Shown here: positions 16,985-25,194 of the stretch, piece after piece | Layout of the letters: each line of letters begins with the position of its first letter | Numbering within the stretch: position 1 is the stretch's first letter | DNA from: Nonomuraea dietziae | GTDB taxonomy: Bacteria; Actinomycetota; Actinomycetes; Streptosporangiales; Streptosporangiaceae | Reading direction: 5' to 3' | NCBI RefSeq assembly: GCF_014195505.1 | Contig: NZ_JACIBV010000001.1 | Span: 6,014,001 to 6,078,000, forward strand | Length of the DNA stretch: 64,000 nucleotides | Made by a program: the position numbers and the translations under genes | The notes under the pieces: model-generated | The model's input: the letters and a program-made list of their open reading frames with translations, nothing else | Database searches by the model: none | What the model was told of the DNA's origin: nothing

Positions 16985-17000
16985 CTCTAGGGTCGGGCCC

Positions 17001-17630
17001 ATGATCTGGAATCGAATCGCCGGGTGGTCACTCATCCTGGCGCCGGTGGGGCAGCTCGGCGGTTGGACCTTCATGAGGTTCGGCGGCAACGAAGGAGTCG
17101 AGCCATGGTCGACGATCGCGCATGCGGTGTGGCTCATCGGTTTCGTGCTGCTGGCCATCGCCTGCGTCGAACTGTTTCGCCGGGTCCGAAGCCGCGGTGC
17201 CGGGCAGATCCTCGCCAGGGTGAGTCTGGCGGTGGCACTGATCAGCGTCACCGCCTCGATCGCCGAGATGCTCGTCGACCTGTATGTCGGATTCGCCACC
17301 GACACTCGCGCGCAGTGGGAGGTCATGGACCAGCAGATTCGAAGCATCCCCGCAGCCGAGTCGATCCTGTATGGATTCGGCACCCAGCTTGTCTACCTGG
17401 GGTTCCTGGCTCTGATCATTCAGTTGGCCATCCTGAGGCGAATCAGCACGACGACCCTGACACTCGTCCTGGCCACCCTGGTCCTGTTCATCGGCTACGA
17501 AGTGCTGGACGGACCCGGTCGCCAGGCCCTCATGCCGTTCGCGGTCCTGTGCATGTGGCTGGCCCTGGCACCCTTGGGATGGAGGCTACTGAAGCCGTCG
17601 CCCCAGGCCGCCGACGCGATCACGCCGTAG
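17001..17630 (+). CDS. Multi-span membrane protein under ArsR control
   Basis: 209 aa from the ATG at 17001; an upstream TTG start would fall inside the operator palindrome and is rejected. Six likely helices, including IWNRIAGWSLILAPVGQLGG, TIAHAVWLIGFVLLAIACVELF, ISVTASIAEMLVDLYV, LVYLGFLALIIQLAIL, TTLTLVLATLVLFIGYEVL and FAVLCMWLALAPLGWRL. No transporter family recognised. The shared control region with the ArsR-type gene suggests it is the regulated target. Confidence 0.7.
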   Translation: MIWNRIAGWSLILAPVGQLGGWTFMRFGGNEGVEPWSTIAHAVWLIGFVLLAIACVELFRRVRSRGAGQILARVSLAVALISVTASIAEMLVDLYVGFATDTRAQWEVMDQQIRSIPAAESILYGFGTQLVYLGFLALIIQLAILRRISTTTLTLVLATLVLFIGYEVLDGPGRQALMPFAVLCMWLALAPLGWRLLKPSPQAADAITP

Positions 17631-18055
17631 CGGTTCGCGGCAAGCGGTCTCCGGTGAACATCTTCGTGTCGACCAGCACGGAATTCACACGTCCCACCGC
17701 GAGGTCCACGAGGCGCAGCGCGGTGGGCAGGTCCTGGTAGGCGTGGCCGAGGTGTGTCGGGCGCGGCCCCATGGCTCTGCGCCTGCCGAAAACGTCATCC
17801 GGCCAGGTCATAGACCTGCTGGGACCACCTGATGCCCGCGATCCCCAGTCGTGCAGAGGCGCCTCCGGCGGTACGGGTGACTCCGGCGGCATCCCTCGTG
17901 CATGCACGCGCCGCTCGCGCGTCTGGGGGCCCGGGTAGCAATCCCGGAAATCCAACGGATATGGATCTGACCTGCGTGAATGGAGCTTGGCTCGCCGTCC
18001 CGCGCTCGTGTCTCCCAAGGAGTCTCCGCAGGTCAGCACTCGCCACCGTCGAGGT
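17631..18055. other. Non-coding or decayed stretch with tRNA-like remnant
   Basis: 425 nt without a gene I can support. A minus-strand frame at 17620-17770 ends with plausible protein-like sequence (HAYQDLPTALRLVDLAVGRV) but has no recognisable start or family. At 17925-17961 the sequence GCCCGGG...CCCGGAA...ACGGATA weakly resembles the tRNA-Lys attachment core found at 20240 and 21721. Confidence 0.35.
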
Positions 18056-18559
18056 CTACCCACCGGACACGAACGCCAGGACGTCGCTTACCGCGTCGCG
18101 CAGGCTTTCGAAGTGACGGTGCGCTTCGTCGACGGCAACAGGCGTGTTGACGTTCCATACGGTCATCCCCGCCCGCAGCCCGGCCTGCACGCCGGAAGGA
18201 GCGTCCTCAACGACAAGGCAGTGTTCCGGTGTGACACCGAACCGCTCGGCGGCCAGCAGGTAGGGGGCGGGTGATGGTTTGCCCTGTTCTACTGCGGCCG
18301 CGTCTACGATCACCTCCGGTATCGGCAACCGGGTGCGGAGGAAGCGCCCGCGGACTCGATGAGCGTAGTTCGAGGTCACCAACGCCCACGAGCCCGGCGG
18401 CAGGCCGTGCAGCAGCTCCGATGCGCCGTCAAAGGCGGTGTAGACGCCGGATCGCACGTCCTCGTCCTCCAGTTCGTGAAGCACCGCCAGGCTGGTGTAA
18501 GGGTCCCGGTCCGGTGCGACAGCGGCAAAGGTCTCCATTGGCCGGGTCCGAAGCGCCAC
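18056..18559 (-). pseudogene. HAD-family hydrolase, N-terminally truncated
   Basis: 167 aa remain. The cap and second half of a beta-phosphoglucomutase-like HAD are intact: WALVTSNYAHRVRG (motif II Ser/Thr), VEQGKPSPAPYLLAAERFG (motif III Lys) and CLVVEDAPSGVQAGLRAGM (motif IV Asp). The first 60-70 residues, with the DxDGT nucleophile, are gone; upstream in frame there is a stop (TAG) shortly before the GTG at 18559. Without the aspartate nucleophile it cannot be catalytic. The break point sits 72 bp from the excisionase gene, so element insertion or deletion probably caused the loss. Confidence 0.75.
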
Positions 18560-18630
18560 ACGGTAGACCTACGCGAGTTGGAAGCCCAAGCTGCCGGTCA
18601 AGATCTTTCGGCAATAGGGGAGGCCGCGTG

Positions 18631-18810
18631 ATGGAACGCCTCTTCTACCGCCCCAACGATGCGGCGACGGTCCTCGGCATCAGCCGCCCAGCGATCTTCC
18701 GGCTCATCAAGTCAGGTGAACTTCGCTCGATCAAGCGCGACGGCTATCGCCTCATTCCCGCCACCGCGCTCCTCGACTACGCCCGCTCTCTGGAGGAGGA
18801 GGCCGCATGA
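18631..18810 (+). CDS. xis: Excisionase (Xis), HTH
   Basis: 59 aa. RPNDAATVLGISRPAIFRLIKSGELRSIKRDGYRLIPATALLDYARSL is a MerR-like winged helix typical of AICE and plasmid excisionases. It overlaps the integrase start (ATGA). This small gene is intact although its integrase is broken. Confidence 0.8.
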   Translation: MERLFYRPNDAATVLGISRPAIFRLIKSGELRSIKRDGYRLIPATALLDYARSLEEEAA

Positions 18811-20168
18811 TGGCCATAAAACCACATGGACGCTCGTCGATCTTCCTGGGCTCGGACGGTCTCTGGCACGGCTACGTGACCATGGGCGTCAAGGAAGACG
18901 GCACGCTCGACCGTCGCCACCGCAAGGCCAAGACGGAAACGGAGGTCACGGCCAAGGTGCGCAAGCTGGAGACCCAGCGCGACGCGGGCCTGATCGACAA
19001 GCCGGGGCGCGTCCCGACGGTCGCCGAGTAGATGCGGACCTACCTACCTCGACGAGATCGCGCCCATGCGGGTCAGTCAGTTGACCCTCGACAGCACAAA
19101 CCGGCCCAAGGCAGAGCACTGGATCATTCCGCGCCTTGGTGCTCACCGCCTCGACCGGTTGCGCCCAGAACACCTGGACGCCTTCTACGCGGGGTTGACC
19201 AAGGAGGGGCTCGCGCCCAACACGATCTTGCAGATTCACCGCATCCTCTCTCGGGCGCTCAAGCTCGCCGTACGTCGCGAACTGATCACCCGAAACGTCT
19301 GCCAGATGATCGATGCCCCAACCGGTGAGGACAACGAGATCGAACCGCTCCTGCGTGAAGAGGCTCAAGCAATCCTGGACGTGGTCAAGGGCCACCGGAA
19401 CGGGAACACGGTGGTCCGTGGCGCTCGCCCTCGGCCTTCGGCAATCGGAGTCGCTCGGCACTCGGTGGAAGTACGTGGACCTGAACAAAAGGCGTGATTC
19501 GGATCTTCTGGCAGATCAAGCGCCTCCGCTACCGGCATGGCTGCACTGATCCGCACGCGTGCGGCGAGAGGCTCCACCGCTATCCCTGCCCGAAGGACTG
19601 TGCCAAGGCCAAGCGCACCTCCGGTCGCCGGCACATCTGCCTCACCACCTGCCGTACCAACTGCGCCAAGCACAACGGCGAGTGCCCGAAGTTCTGCGCG
19701 CCCGACTGCGCCAAGCACGCCGTCGCCTGCCCCGATCGCGTAGGCGGCTGGATGTTCGTGAAGCCGAAGGGCAAGGGCAAGCGCTCCACCGCCCTGCCAC
19801 TGCCGCTCGTCGAGCTGCTCAAGCTCCACCGCGCGGCCCAGGAGGCGGAGAAGATAGTCGCGGGGGAGCGGTGGCAGGACTGGGATCTCGTCTGGTGCAT
19901 GCCGGACGGAAGCCCCATCGACGCTGGCGACGACTGGGACGAGTGGAAAGCGATCCTGAAGGAAGCCGAGATCGACAAGGACGCCAGGGTCCACGATGCC
20001 CGACACACCGCCGCGACGCTCCTCTTGGAGCTGGGTGTCGATCTCCGAGTGGTCCAGGCGATCCTCGGCCACTCTCAACTGACCACGACGAAGCGCTATA
20101 CGCACATCACGGAAAGTCTGGCGACGGAGGCGGCGGCGCGGATGGGTCGCGCCCTCTGGGAGACGTGA
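18807..20168 (+). pseudogene. int: Tyrosine integrase, multiply disrupted
   Basis: Fragments in three frames rebuild one actinobacterial integrase. The N-terminal part stops at TAG 19029-19031 where TGG (Trp) is expected. A CTAC duplication near 19043-19050 shifts the frame; the core-binding part (RPKAEHWIIPRLGAHRLDRL) runs to about 19415; two further shifts lie near 19415 and 19497. The C-terminal part keeps HDARHTAATLLLELG, ILGHSQLTTTKRYTHI and the catalytic Tyr. It also has the Cys/His-rich insert (CTDPHACGERLHRYPC and later CxxxC units) known from related integrases. One nonsense and three frameshifts mean it is dead. Confidence 0.85.
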
Positions 20169-20239
20169 TTGCAACCCGTATTGCAACCCTGGGCGGATTC
20201 CCCGATCAAGAAAAGGGGAGTCAGCCCAGGTCATGTGAG

Positions 20240-20283
20240 GTAGGGCGCCCGGGACTCGAACCCGGAACCTACGGATTAGAAGT
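20240..20283. repeat. Detached attachment-site copy (3' half of tRNA-Lys)
   Basis: 44 nt matching the 3' part of tRNA-Lys at 21720-21763 with two mismatches (20254 and 20279), in the same orientation. It begins 72 nt after the integrase relic, the usual place of attP in such elements. Confidence 0.75.
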
Positions 20284-20339
20284 GGATGTTGTCCTTGATG
20301 CTGTGGTTGCCTGTAACCTGCGGTGGAGGGTCGCTGTGA

Positions 20340-21038
20340 TCATGTGGTGCCATCCTCATTCCGCATATGCTCCAGATCTTGGGATAACAGCACAGCCCGA
20401 TTGGTTTTCACGTCGACGGCGATGGTCAATGGCGACTTCCTACGCCACCGGGCGGTCCAGGAGCGAGCGGCGAAGGTGAAGATGACGTGGGGGCGCCGCC
20501 CGTCCGGGCCAGCGACCTCTTCCAGTGTGTGCCACTCATCCTCTTGCCAAGCCTGTTTGTCGTACCCCTGAGAGGTCAGTTCGGCCTCTGCTGCTCGCCG
20601 GGCCGTTCGGATGCCCTTACCCAGCACGGTTGCTTGGTCGTACTTGTCATGATCGCCCTGGTCCGGGAACAGGTGGCGATGGTCGTAGCCGACCTGAGCG
20701 AAGGCGTCGCGCAGCCACTGACGCTTGGTGGGTCCCGCAGTTCTCCAGGTGTAGGTCAGGATCCAGTGGGTCTTCTGTCGCGATCTGGGGCGGCGCACCA
20801 TGGCGGCAAGGCATCCAGGTAGTTGATCTCCGAGATCAGAGAGCATGTGGATTCGTTCGAGATGTTCTTTCGCCTTCGGTGAGACGCCTGCGTCGTCCAG
20901 CCAGAGCGGGTCACGGTACCGAACCATGTGTCGGATTTCGATGAAAGCGCGATGCATCACAAAAGCGAGGGCTTCCTCTGCTCCTGGGGGATATGGCGGG
21001 CGTCTCCGCCACAAGCGATCCACGATGCGCCTCCGCAT
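20340..21038 (-). CDS. Hypothetical protein in tRNA-Lys island
   Basis: 232 aa, soluble and basic, with many Trp and His residues (RDPLWLDDAGVSPKAKEHLERIH; DHRHLFPDQGDHDKYDQAT; EDEWHTLEEVAGPDG). No family recognised. Start at the ATG 21038 gives coding character throughout. It lies between the two copies of the tRNA-Lys sequence and is therefore probably element-borne. A 19-bp inverted repeat sits directly upstream. Confidence 0.55.
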   Translation of the reverse strand: MRRRIVDRLWRRRPPYPPGAEEALAFVMHRAFIEIRHMVRYRDPLWLDDAGVSPKAKEHLERIHMLSDLGDQLPGCLAAMVRRPRSRQKTHWILTYTWRTAGPTKRQWLRDAFAQVGYDHRHLFPDQGDHDKYDQATVLGKGIRTARRAAEAELTSQGYDKQAWQEDEWHTLEEVAGPDGRRPHVIFTFAARSWTARWRRKSPLTIAVDVKTNRAVLLSQDLEHMRNEDGTT

Positions 21039-21046
21039 AGCTCCTT

Positions 21047-21119
21047 GCCTGATCGTCCCGTCACCGTCGTCCCACCCGTCTGGGATTGTCCTGGGGCGAT
21101 GGTGACGGGACGATCAGGC
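21047..21119. repeat. Perfect 19-bp inverted repeat
   Basis: GCCTGATCGTCCCGTCACC at 21047-21065 and its exact complement at 21101-21119, separated by 35 nt. It lies between the 58-aa gene (ends 21158) and the 232-aa gene (starts 21038), both minus strand, so it could be a terminator, an operator or an element end. Confidence 0.65.
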
Positions 21120-21157
21120 TTCCACCCCAGCCGCTGACCGCCTGCTGCTTGTCGCGA

Positions 21158-21334
21158 TCATCCTTGATCCCGAGGCCCCCGCCGGAGGCTCTGTTTTGAG
21201 CGGCGTGCCATCACGCTGGCGACCCAGATAAGAAAGATGGCGGTCGGTAGGAGAAGGACGGTCCAGACGACGATCTGGCCGAAGAGAAGCTCGGCACCGC
21301 TGGGAAGGTCGATGTAGGCATCGTTCTCGTCCAT
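21158..21334 (-). CDS. Small single-span membrane protein
   Basis: 58 aa from the ATG at 21334. One clear helix (FGQIVVWTVLLLPTAIFLIWVASVM, about residues 18-42) preceded by an acidic N-terminus (MDENDAYIDLPSGAEL) and followed by a basic tail (ARRSKQSLRRG), giving an outside-in orientation by the positive-inside rule. No family known. Lies within the tRNA-Lys island. Confidence 0.5.
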   Translation of the reverse strand: MDENDAYIDLPSGAELLFGQIVVWTVLLLPTAIFLIWVASVMARRSKQSLRRGPRDQG

Positions 21335-21458
21335 GACGGTGACCCTAATGGGCTGATGGAAGCCGACGCTAAGGGCAGGCGCGGCCCGAGTGGCGGGCGC
21401 GCGCGAGAACGGCCCCCAGGCCGCACGCGCAGCGTGGCGGCGCGGAGCGTCGCCCTTG

Positions 21459-21540
21459 ATGCCCTCGCCGCATGACACAGGGTGCTCGTCACCAGGACCC
21501 CGGGAACACTCGGGGTCCTTCGTCGTTCGCGGCTGCGGAA
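21459..21540. repeat. Dispersed intergenic repeat, copy B
   Basis: Second copy of the repeat at 14521-14633. The hairpin here is perfect: AGGACCCCG-GGAACACT-CGGGGTCCT, followed by TCGTCGTTCGCGGC as in copy A. Confidence 0.6.
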
Positions 21541-21720
21541 TGCGCCGTGGAAGCTTCCGAAACGCACGGCCGACCTGGGCAAACGCCCCAAGATCCATTC
21601 CGCGTATATTCCGGAAGGAGTGGCATACGGCTGCTTTCGGCGGCATTCAGCTGCCTACGCGGCTCACGCCGTACGGGAGAGAAACCCCAGCTCTAGAGTG
21701 GGATTCGAGGTGGAGAGTGG

Positions 21721-21793
21721 TAGGGCGCCCGGGGCTCGAACCCGGAACCTACGGATTAAAAGTCCGCAGCTCTGCCAATTGAGCTAACGCCCC
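21721..21793 (-). tRNA. tRNA-Lys (TTT)
   Basis: 73 nt cloverleaf on the minus strand. 5' GGGGCGT pairs with GCGCCCT; D-arm TAGCTCAATTGGCAGAGC; anticodon loop ACTTTTAAT with anticodon TTT; T-arm CCGGGTTCGAGCCCCGG. CCA is not encoded. Its 3' half is the integration target of the degenerate element to its left. Confidence 0.95.
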
Positions 21794-21845
21794 TCGCAAG
21801 ATGCAGGGTACAGAGAGTACAGCCCCGCGCGCGACGTCCGTAGCC

Positions 21846-23000
21846 TCACCGGTACGCCGACAGTCCCGTCAGAGCCTCTCCCAGCACCAGCGTATGGATC
21901 TCCTCCGTCCCCTCGTACGTCAGCACGCTCTCCAGGTTCGTCATGTGCCGGATCACCGGGTACTCCAGGGTGATCCCGTTCCCGCCGAGGATCGACCTGG
22001 CCTGCCTGGCGATGTCCAGCGCCGCCCGCACGTTGAAGAGCTTCCCGAAGCTGACCTGACGGGGGGAGAGCTCCCCTGCGTCCTTCAGCGACCCGAGGTG
22101 GAACGCGGTCAGCGAAGACTGTGCCAGCCCCACGTACATCCACGCAAGCTTCTCCTGCGTCAGCTGGAAGCCGCCGATCGGCTTGCCGAACTGGACGCGC
22201 GTCTGGGAGTAGGAGATCGCCGACTCGAGGCAGGCTCTCGCGGCGCCGACCACGCCCCACAGGATGCCGAAGCGCGCCTCCGACAGGCAGGAGAGCGGCC
22301 CGCGCAGGCCGACCACCTCAGGCAGGACGGCGGAGCCGGGCAGGCGGACGTCGTCGAAGTACAGGGAGGAGGTCACGGAGGCCCTGAGCGACATCTTCTT
22401 GTGAATCGGGGGAGCGGAGAACCCGGGCGTGTCGGTCGGGACGACGAAGCCGCGCACCCCCTCGTCGGTCTGCGCCCAGACGACGGCCACGTCGGCGACC
22501 GAGCCGTTGGTGATCCACATCTTGGAGCCGTTGAGTATCCAGTCGGATCCGTCGCGCTTGGCGTAGGTGCGCATGGAGGAGGGGTCGGAGCCGTGGTCGG
22601 GCTCGGTCAGGCCGAAACAGCCGATGGCCGACCCTGAGGCCATGCGGGGGAGCCACTCCTCCTTCTGCGAGGGTGACCCGTACTTCCAGATCGGGAACAT
22701 GGCCAGGGAACCCTGAACCGAGACGAACGAGCGCAGCCCCGAGTCGCCCGCCTCCAGCTCCCTGCACGCCACGCCGTACGAGGTGGCGTCGGTTCCGGCG
22801 CAGCCGTACCCCTCGAGATGCATCCCGAGCAACCCCAGCTCGCCCAGCGCGGGCGCCAGCTCGCGCGCGGGGAAGACGGCCTCTTCGAACCAGTCGCCCA
22901 CGTACGGCAGGACGCGGTCGGAGACGAAGGATTTGACGGTGTCCCTGATCAACCGCTGGTCGCCGGTGAGTCGGTCGTCGACGCGCAGGATGTCATCCAT
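21846..23000 (-). CDS. Acyl-CoA dehydrogenase (glutaryl-CoA dehydrogenase-like)
   Basis: 384 aa, full length. Signatures: CFGLTEPDHGSDPSSM (FAD-binding loop, residues about 128-143), WILNGSKMWITNGSVADVAVV, FGKPIGGFQLTQEKLAWM, ARQARSILGGNGITLEYPVIRHMTNLESV and the catalytic YEGTEEIH near residue 366. The pattern TYEGT with Glu at that place and the overall sequence are closest to glutaryl-CoA dehydrogenases, which oxidise and decarboxylate glutaryl-CoA to crotonyl-CoA. No electron-transfer gene is next to it. Substrate assignment is moderate. Confidence 0.92.
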   Translation of the reverse strand: MDDILRVDDRLTGDQRLIRDTVKSFVSDRVLPYVGDWFEEAVFPARELAPALGELGLLGMHLEGYGCAGTDATSYGVACRELEAGDSGLRSFVSVQGSLAMFPIWKYGSPSQKEEWLPRMASGSAIGCFGLTEPDHGSDPSSMRTYAKRDGSDWILNGSKMWITNGSVADVAVVWAQTDEGVRGFVVPTDTPGFSAPPIHKKMSLRASVTSSLYFDDVRLPGSAVLPEVVGLRGPLSCLSEARFGILWGVVGAARACLESAISYSQTRVQFGKPIGGFQLTQEKLAWMYVGLAQSSLTAFHLGSLKDAGELSPRQVSFGKLFNVRAALDIARQARSILGGNGITLEYPVIRHMTNLESVLTYEGTEEIHTLVLGEALTGLSAYR

Positions 23001-23065
23001 ACCCCAGGGTTCTACCAGGGGGAATCCCGATGTGGAAACGCCTGGCTGAAGGGCAGTCTTGAGGC

Positions 23066-23407
23066 ATGAGCGAATCGAACATCAAGCAGCTGCGCAGGAC
23101 CCGCAACGGCAGGATCGTCGCGGGCGTCTGCTCGGGCATCGGCGACTACGTCGGCATCGACGCCAACCTGGTCAGGATCGGCCTGGCCATCGCCTCGCTG
23201 TTCGGCGGGGTCGGTGTCGGCGTCTACGCGATCGGCTGGCTGCTCATGCCCGACGAGGGCAAGAACACCTCGATCGTCCAGGACCTGATCAACAACAGGC
23301 AGGTCAAGACCAACACCTGGCAGCAGGAGACGCCTGACTACAGCCCCACCGCCGGCTGGGAGCGCCAGGAGCCCACGGCTCCCGGTGAGCAGAAGCCGCA
23401 GGCGTGA
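23066..23407 (+). CDS. PspC-domain membrane protein
   Basis: 113 aa. LRRTRNGRIVAGVCSGIGDYVGIDANLVRIGLAIASLFGG followed by GVYAIGWLLMPDE is the PspC domain, with one transmembrane hairpin. The C-terminal 45 residues are polar and cytosolic. PspC proteins take part in envelope stress responses. The gene converges with the MFS gene: its stop (23405-23407) abuts the MFS stop at 23408. Confidence 0.92.
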   Translation: MSESNIKQLRRTRNGRIVAGVCSGIGDYVGIDANLVRIGLAIASLFGGVGVGVYAIGWLLMPDEGKNTSIVQDLINNRQVKTNTWQQETPDYSPTAGWERQEPTAPGEQKPQA

Positions 23408-24694
23408 TCAGGCGGCAGCCTGGGCGCGCACCCTGGCGACGATGTCGCCGCGAGACTCGGTCCACATCATGGCCAGCACGGCCGCGACCGTGACCCCGCT
23501 GATGCCCGCGAGCGCGACGACGGGCTCGGGGCCGAGTCTCTCGGCGGCGAAGCCGCCGATCAGGATGCCGATGCCCTGGGCCGCCATGAGCCCGGACTGC
23601 ACCAGGCCGAACGCCTGGCCACGCCGTTCAGCCGGAACGCACTGCACGAAGGCGGCATTGGCCGCCAGCTGGTAGGCGCCGCCGATCCCCGACAGGATCC
23701 ACAGCGCGAGCACCACGATCAACGGTGGCCGCATCGCGCAGACGATCAGCGGTGCGCAGGTCAGCATCGACAGCCACCCCATCGCGCGCAACCGCCCCGA
23801 CGGCGAGACGAACCTGCTGAACAGCAGCGCGCCGATCACCGTCCCGGTCGGCATCGCCGCCATCAACAGACCAGTGATCACCGGCACGGGCAGCGTCGTC
23901 CCGGACGCCAGCTGCGCCGCATAGGGCACCGCGATGCCCTCAGGCAGCACGTAGAACCCGCACAGCCAGGCGAAGAGAACCAGCGTGCGCAGCTTCCTGT
24001 CGCCGAAGACGAGCGAGGCGCCGGCTCGTGTCATCGTCCACATCGACGGCTTCGATCCATCGGTACGGCCGGCGGCGGGCCTTCGCCGTACGCCTGAGAC
24101 GATGATCAGCGCTGAGGCGAGGAAGGTGGCCGCGTCCAGCGCCAGCGCGCGGTAGGGCCCCATGAAGGCGATCATCGCCCCGCCCGCGGCGAAGCCGAGC
24201 ATCTGGATGGCCTGGTTGGTCATGTTCTGCAGCGCAGAGCCTGCCACGTAGCGGTCGCCCAGCAGGATCTCGGGCAGCAGCGCCGCCCGCGCCGCCGAGA
24301 ACGGCGCGCTGAGCAGGACCACGAAGAACACCAGCACGCACAGGGCGGCGAACGGCATGCCCGGCACGGCCATGACGGCCACCAGCAGCGCGCGCAGTAG
24401 ATCGCACACGATCATGACGCGGCGGCGCGCGAACCGGTCGGCCAGGCCCGAGAGCAGCGGGCCCCCGACGATGGACGGCAGATAGGTCAGCGCGTAGACC
24501 GCGGCCGTGGCCAGCGGCGAACCCGTTCTGTTGAACACGAGGACGGCCAGCGCCACCTGCGCCAGCTGGTCGCCGAGCAGGGAGAGCCCCTGGCCGTACC
24601 AGAGCGCGCGGAACTCTCGTATGGCGACGACCTCGCCGTACGTGGCTTGTCGTTCGGAGGCACGTCTGTGCCGCCCCGGAAGCCTGGCCCCCAT
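23408..24694 (-). CDS. MFS transporter (exporter-type)
   Basis: 428 aa from the ATG at 24694. Twelve helices; N-terminal EFRALWYGQGLSLLGDQLAQVALAVLVFNRTGSPLATAAVYAL, then GLADRFARRRVMIVCDLLRA is the A-motif loop between helices 2 and 3. The order matches the DHA3/enterobactin-exporter-like MFS group. The open frame runs upstream to 25186 but the extension is not protein-like. Substrate unknown. Confidence 0.88.
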   Translation of the reverse strand: MGARLPGRHRRASERQATYGEVVAIREFRALWYGQGLSLLGDQLAQVALAVLVFNRTGSPLATAAVYALTYLPSIVGGPLLSGLADRFARRRVMIVCDLLRALLVAVMAVPGMPFAALCVLVFFVVLLSAPFSAARAALLPEILLGDRYVAGSALQNMTNQAIQMLGFAAGGAMIAFMGPYRALALDAATFLASALIIVSGVRRRPAAGRTDGSKPSMWTMTRAGASLVFGDRKLRTLVLFAWLCGFYVLPEGIAVPYAAQLASGTTLPVPVITGLLMAAMPTGTVIGALLFSRFVSPSGRLRAMGWLSMLTCAPLIVCAMRPPLIVVLALWILSGIGGAYQLAANAAFVQCVPAERRGQAFGLVQSGLMAAQGIGILIGGFAAERLGPEPVVALAGISGVTVAAVLAMMWTESRGDIVARVRAQAAA

Positions 24695-24810
24695 AGGTCC
24701 CCGCTGAACCTGACTCAGAGTGCTCGCTATGTCACCTAAGGTGCCTGCCGGGAACCTTGAGCGCAACCTAAAGCAGTCAGGCCTTTGCAAAGTGTAATCA
24801 GGAGCGGGGT

Positions 24811-25161
24811 TTACCAGCCGAGTTGGTGGAGTCGGTCGTCGTCTATCCCAAAATGGTGGGCTATCTCGTGGATGACCGTGATCCGCACTTCCTCCACCAC
24901 GCGAGCTTCCGTATCGCACATCTGGCATATCGGATTGCGGTAGATCTCGATCCGGTCGGGCAGAACCGCGGAGTACCAGTCGCCGCGCTCGGTGAGGGGA
25001 ACACCGGTGTACAGCCCGAGCAGATCCGGCTCCGGCGGATCGTCGACGACCACCACCACGACGTTGCTCATGACGCGCGTCAGTTCCGGAGGGATCGTGT
25101 CCAATGCTTCGGCCACGAGTTCCTCGAACTTCTGCCGGGACACCTCGATCACGGTTGCCAT
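24811..25161 (-). CDS. Zincin-like metallopeptidase family protein
   Basis: 116 aa. The zinc site is VIHEIAHHFGIDDDRLHQLGW at the C-terminus (HExxH with the distal Asp). The N-terminal part (FEELVAEALDTIPPELTRVMSNVVVVVVDDPP) is typical of this actinobacterial minimal-metallopeptidase family. Start at ATG 25161. It is divergent from the phosphoesterase gene, only 33 nt apart. Biological substrate unknown. Confidence 0.9.
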   Translation of the reverse strand: MATVIEVSRQKFEELVAEALDTIPPELTRVMSNVVVVVVDDPPEPDLLGLYTGVPLTERGDWYSAVLPDRIEIYRNPICQMCDTEARVVEEVRITVIHEIAHHFGIDDDRLHQLGW

Positions 25162-25194
25162 TCTGCCCCGTCCGTCGGGTAAGCAAGAAAGCGT

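Noticed and set aside
17620..18063. Minus-strand 147-codon frame
   Set aside because: The last 50 residues look somewhat protein-like, but the rest is Arg/Pro-rich and no family or start could be supported.
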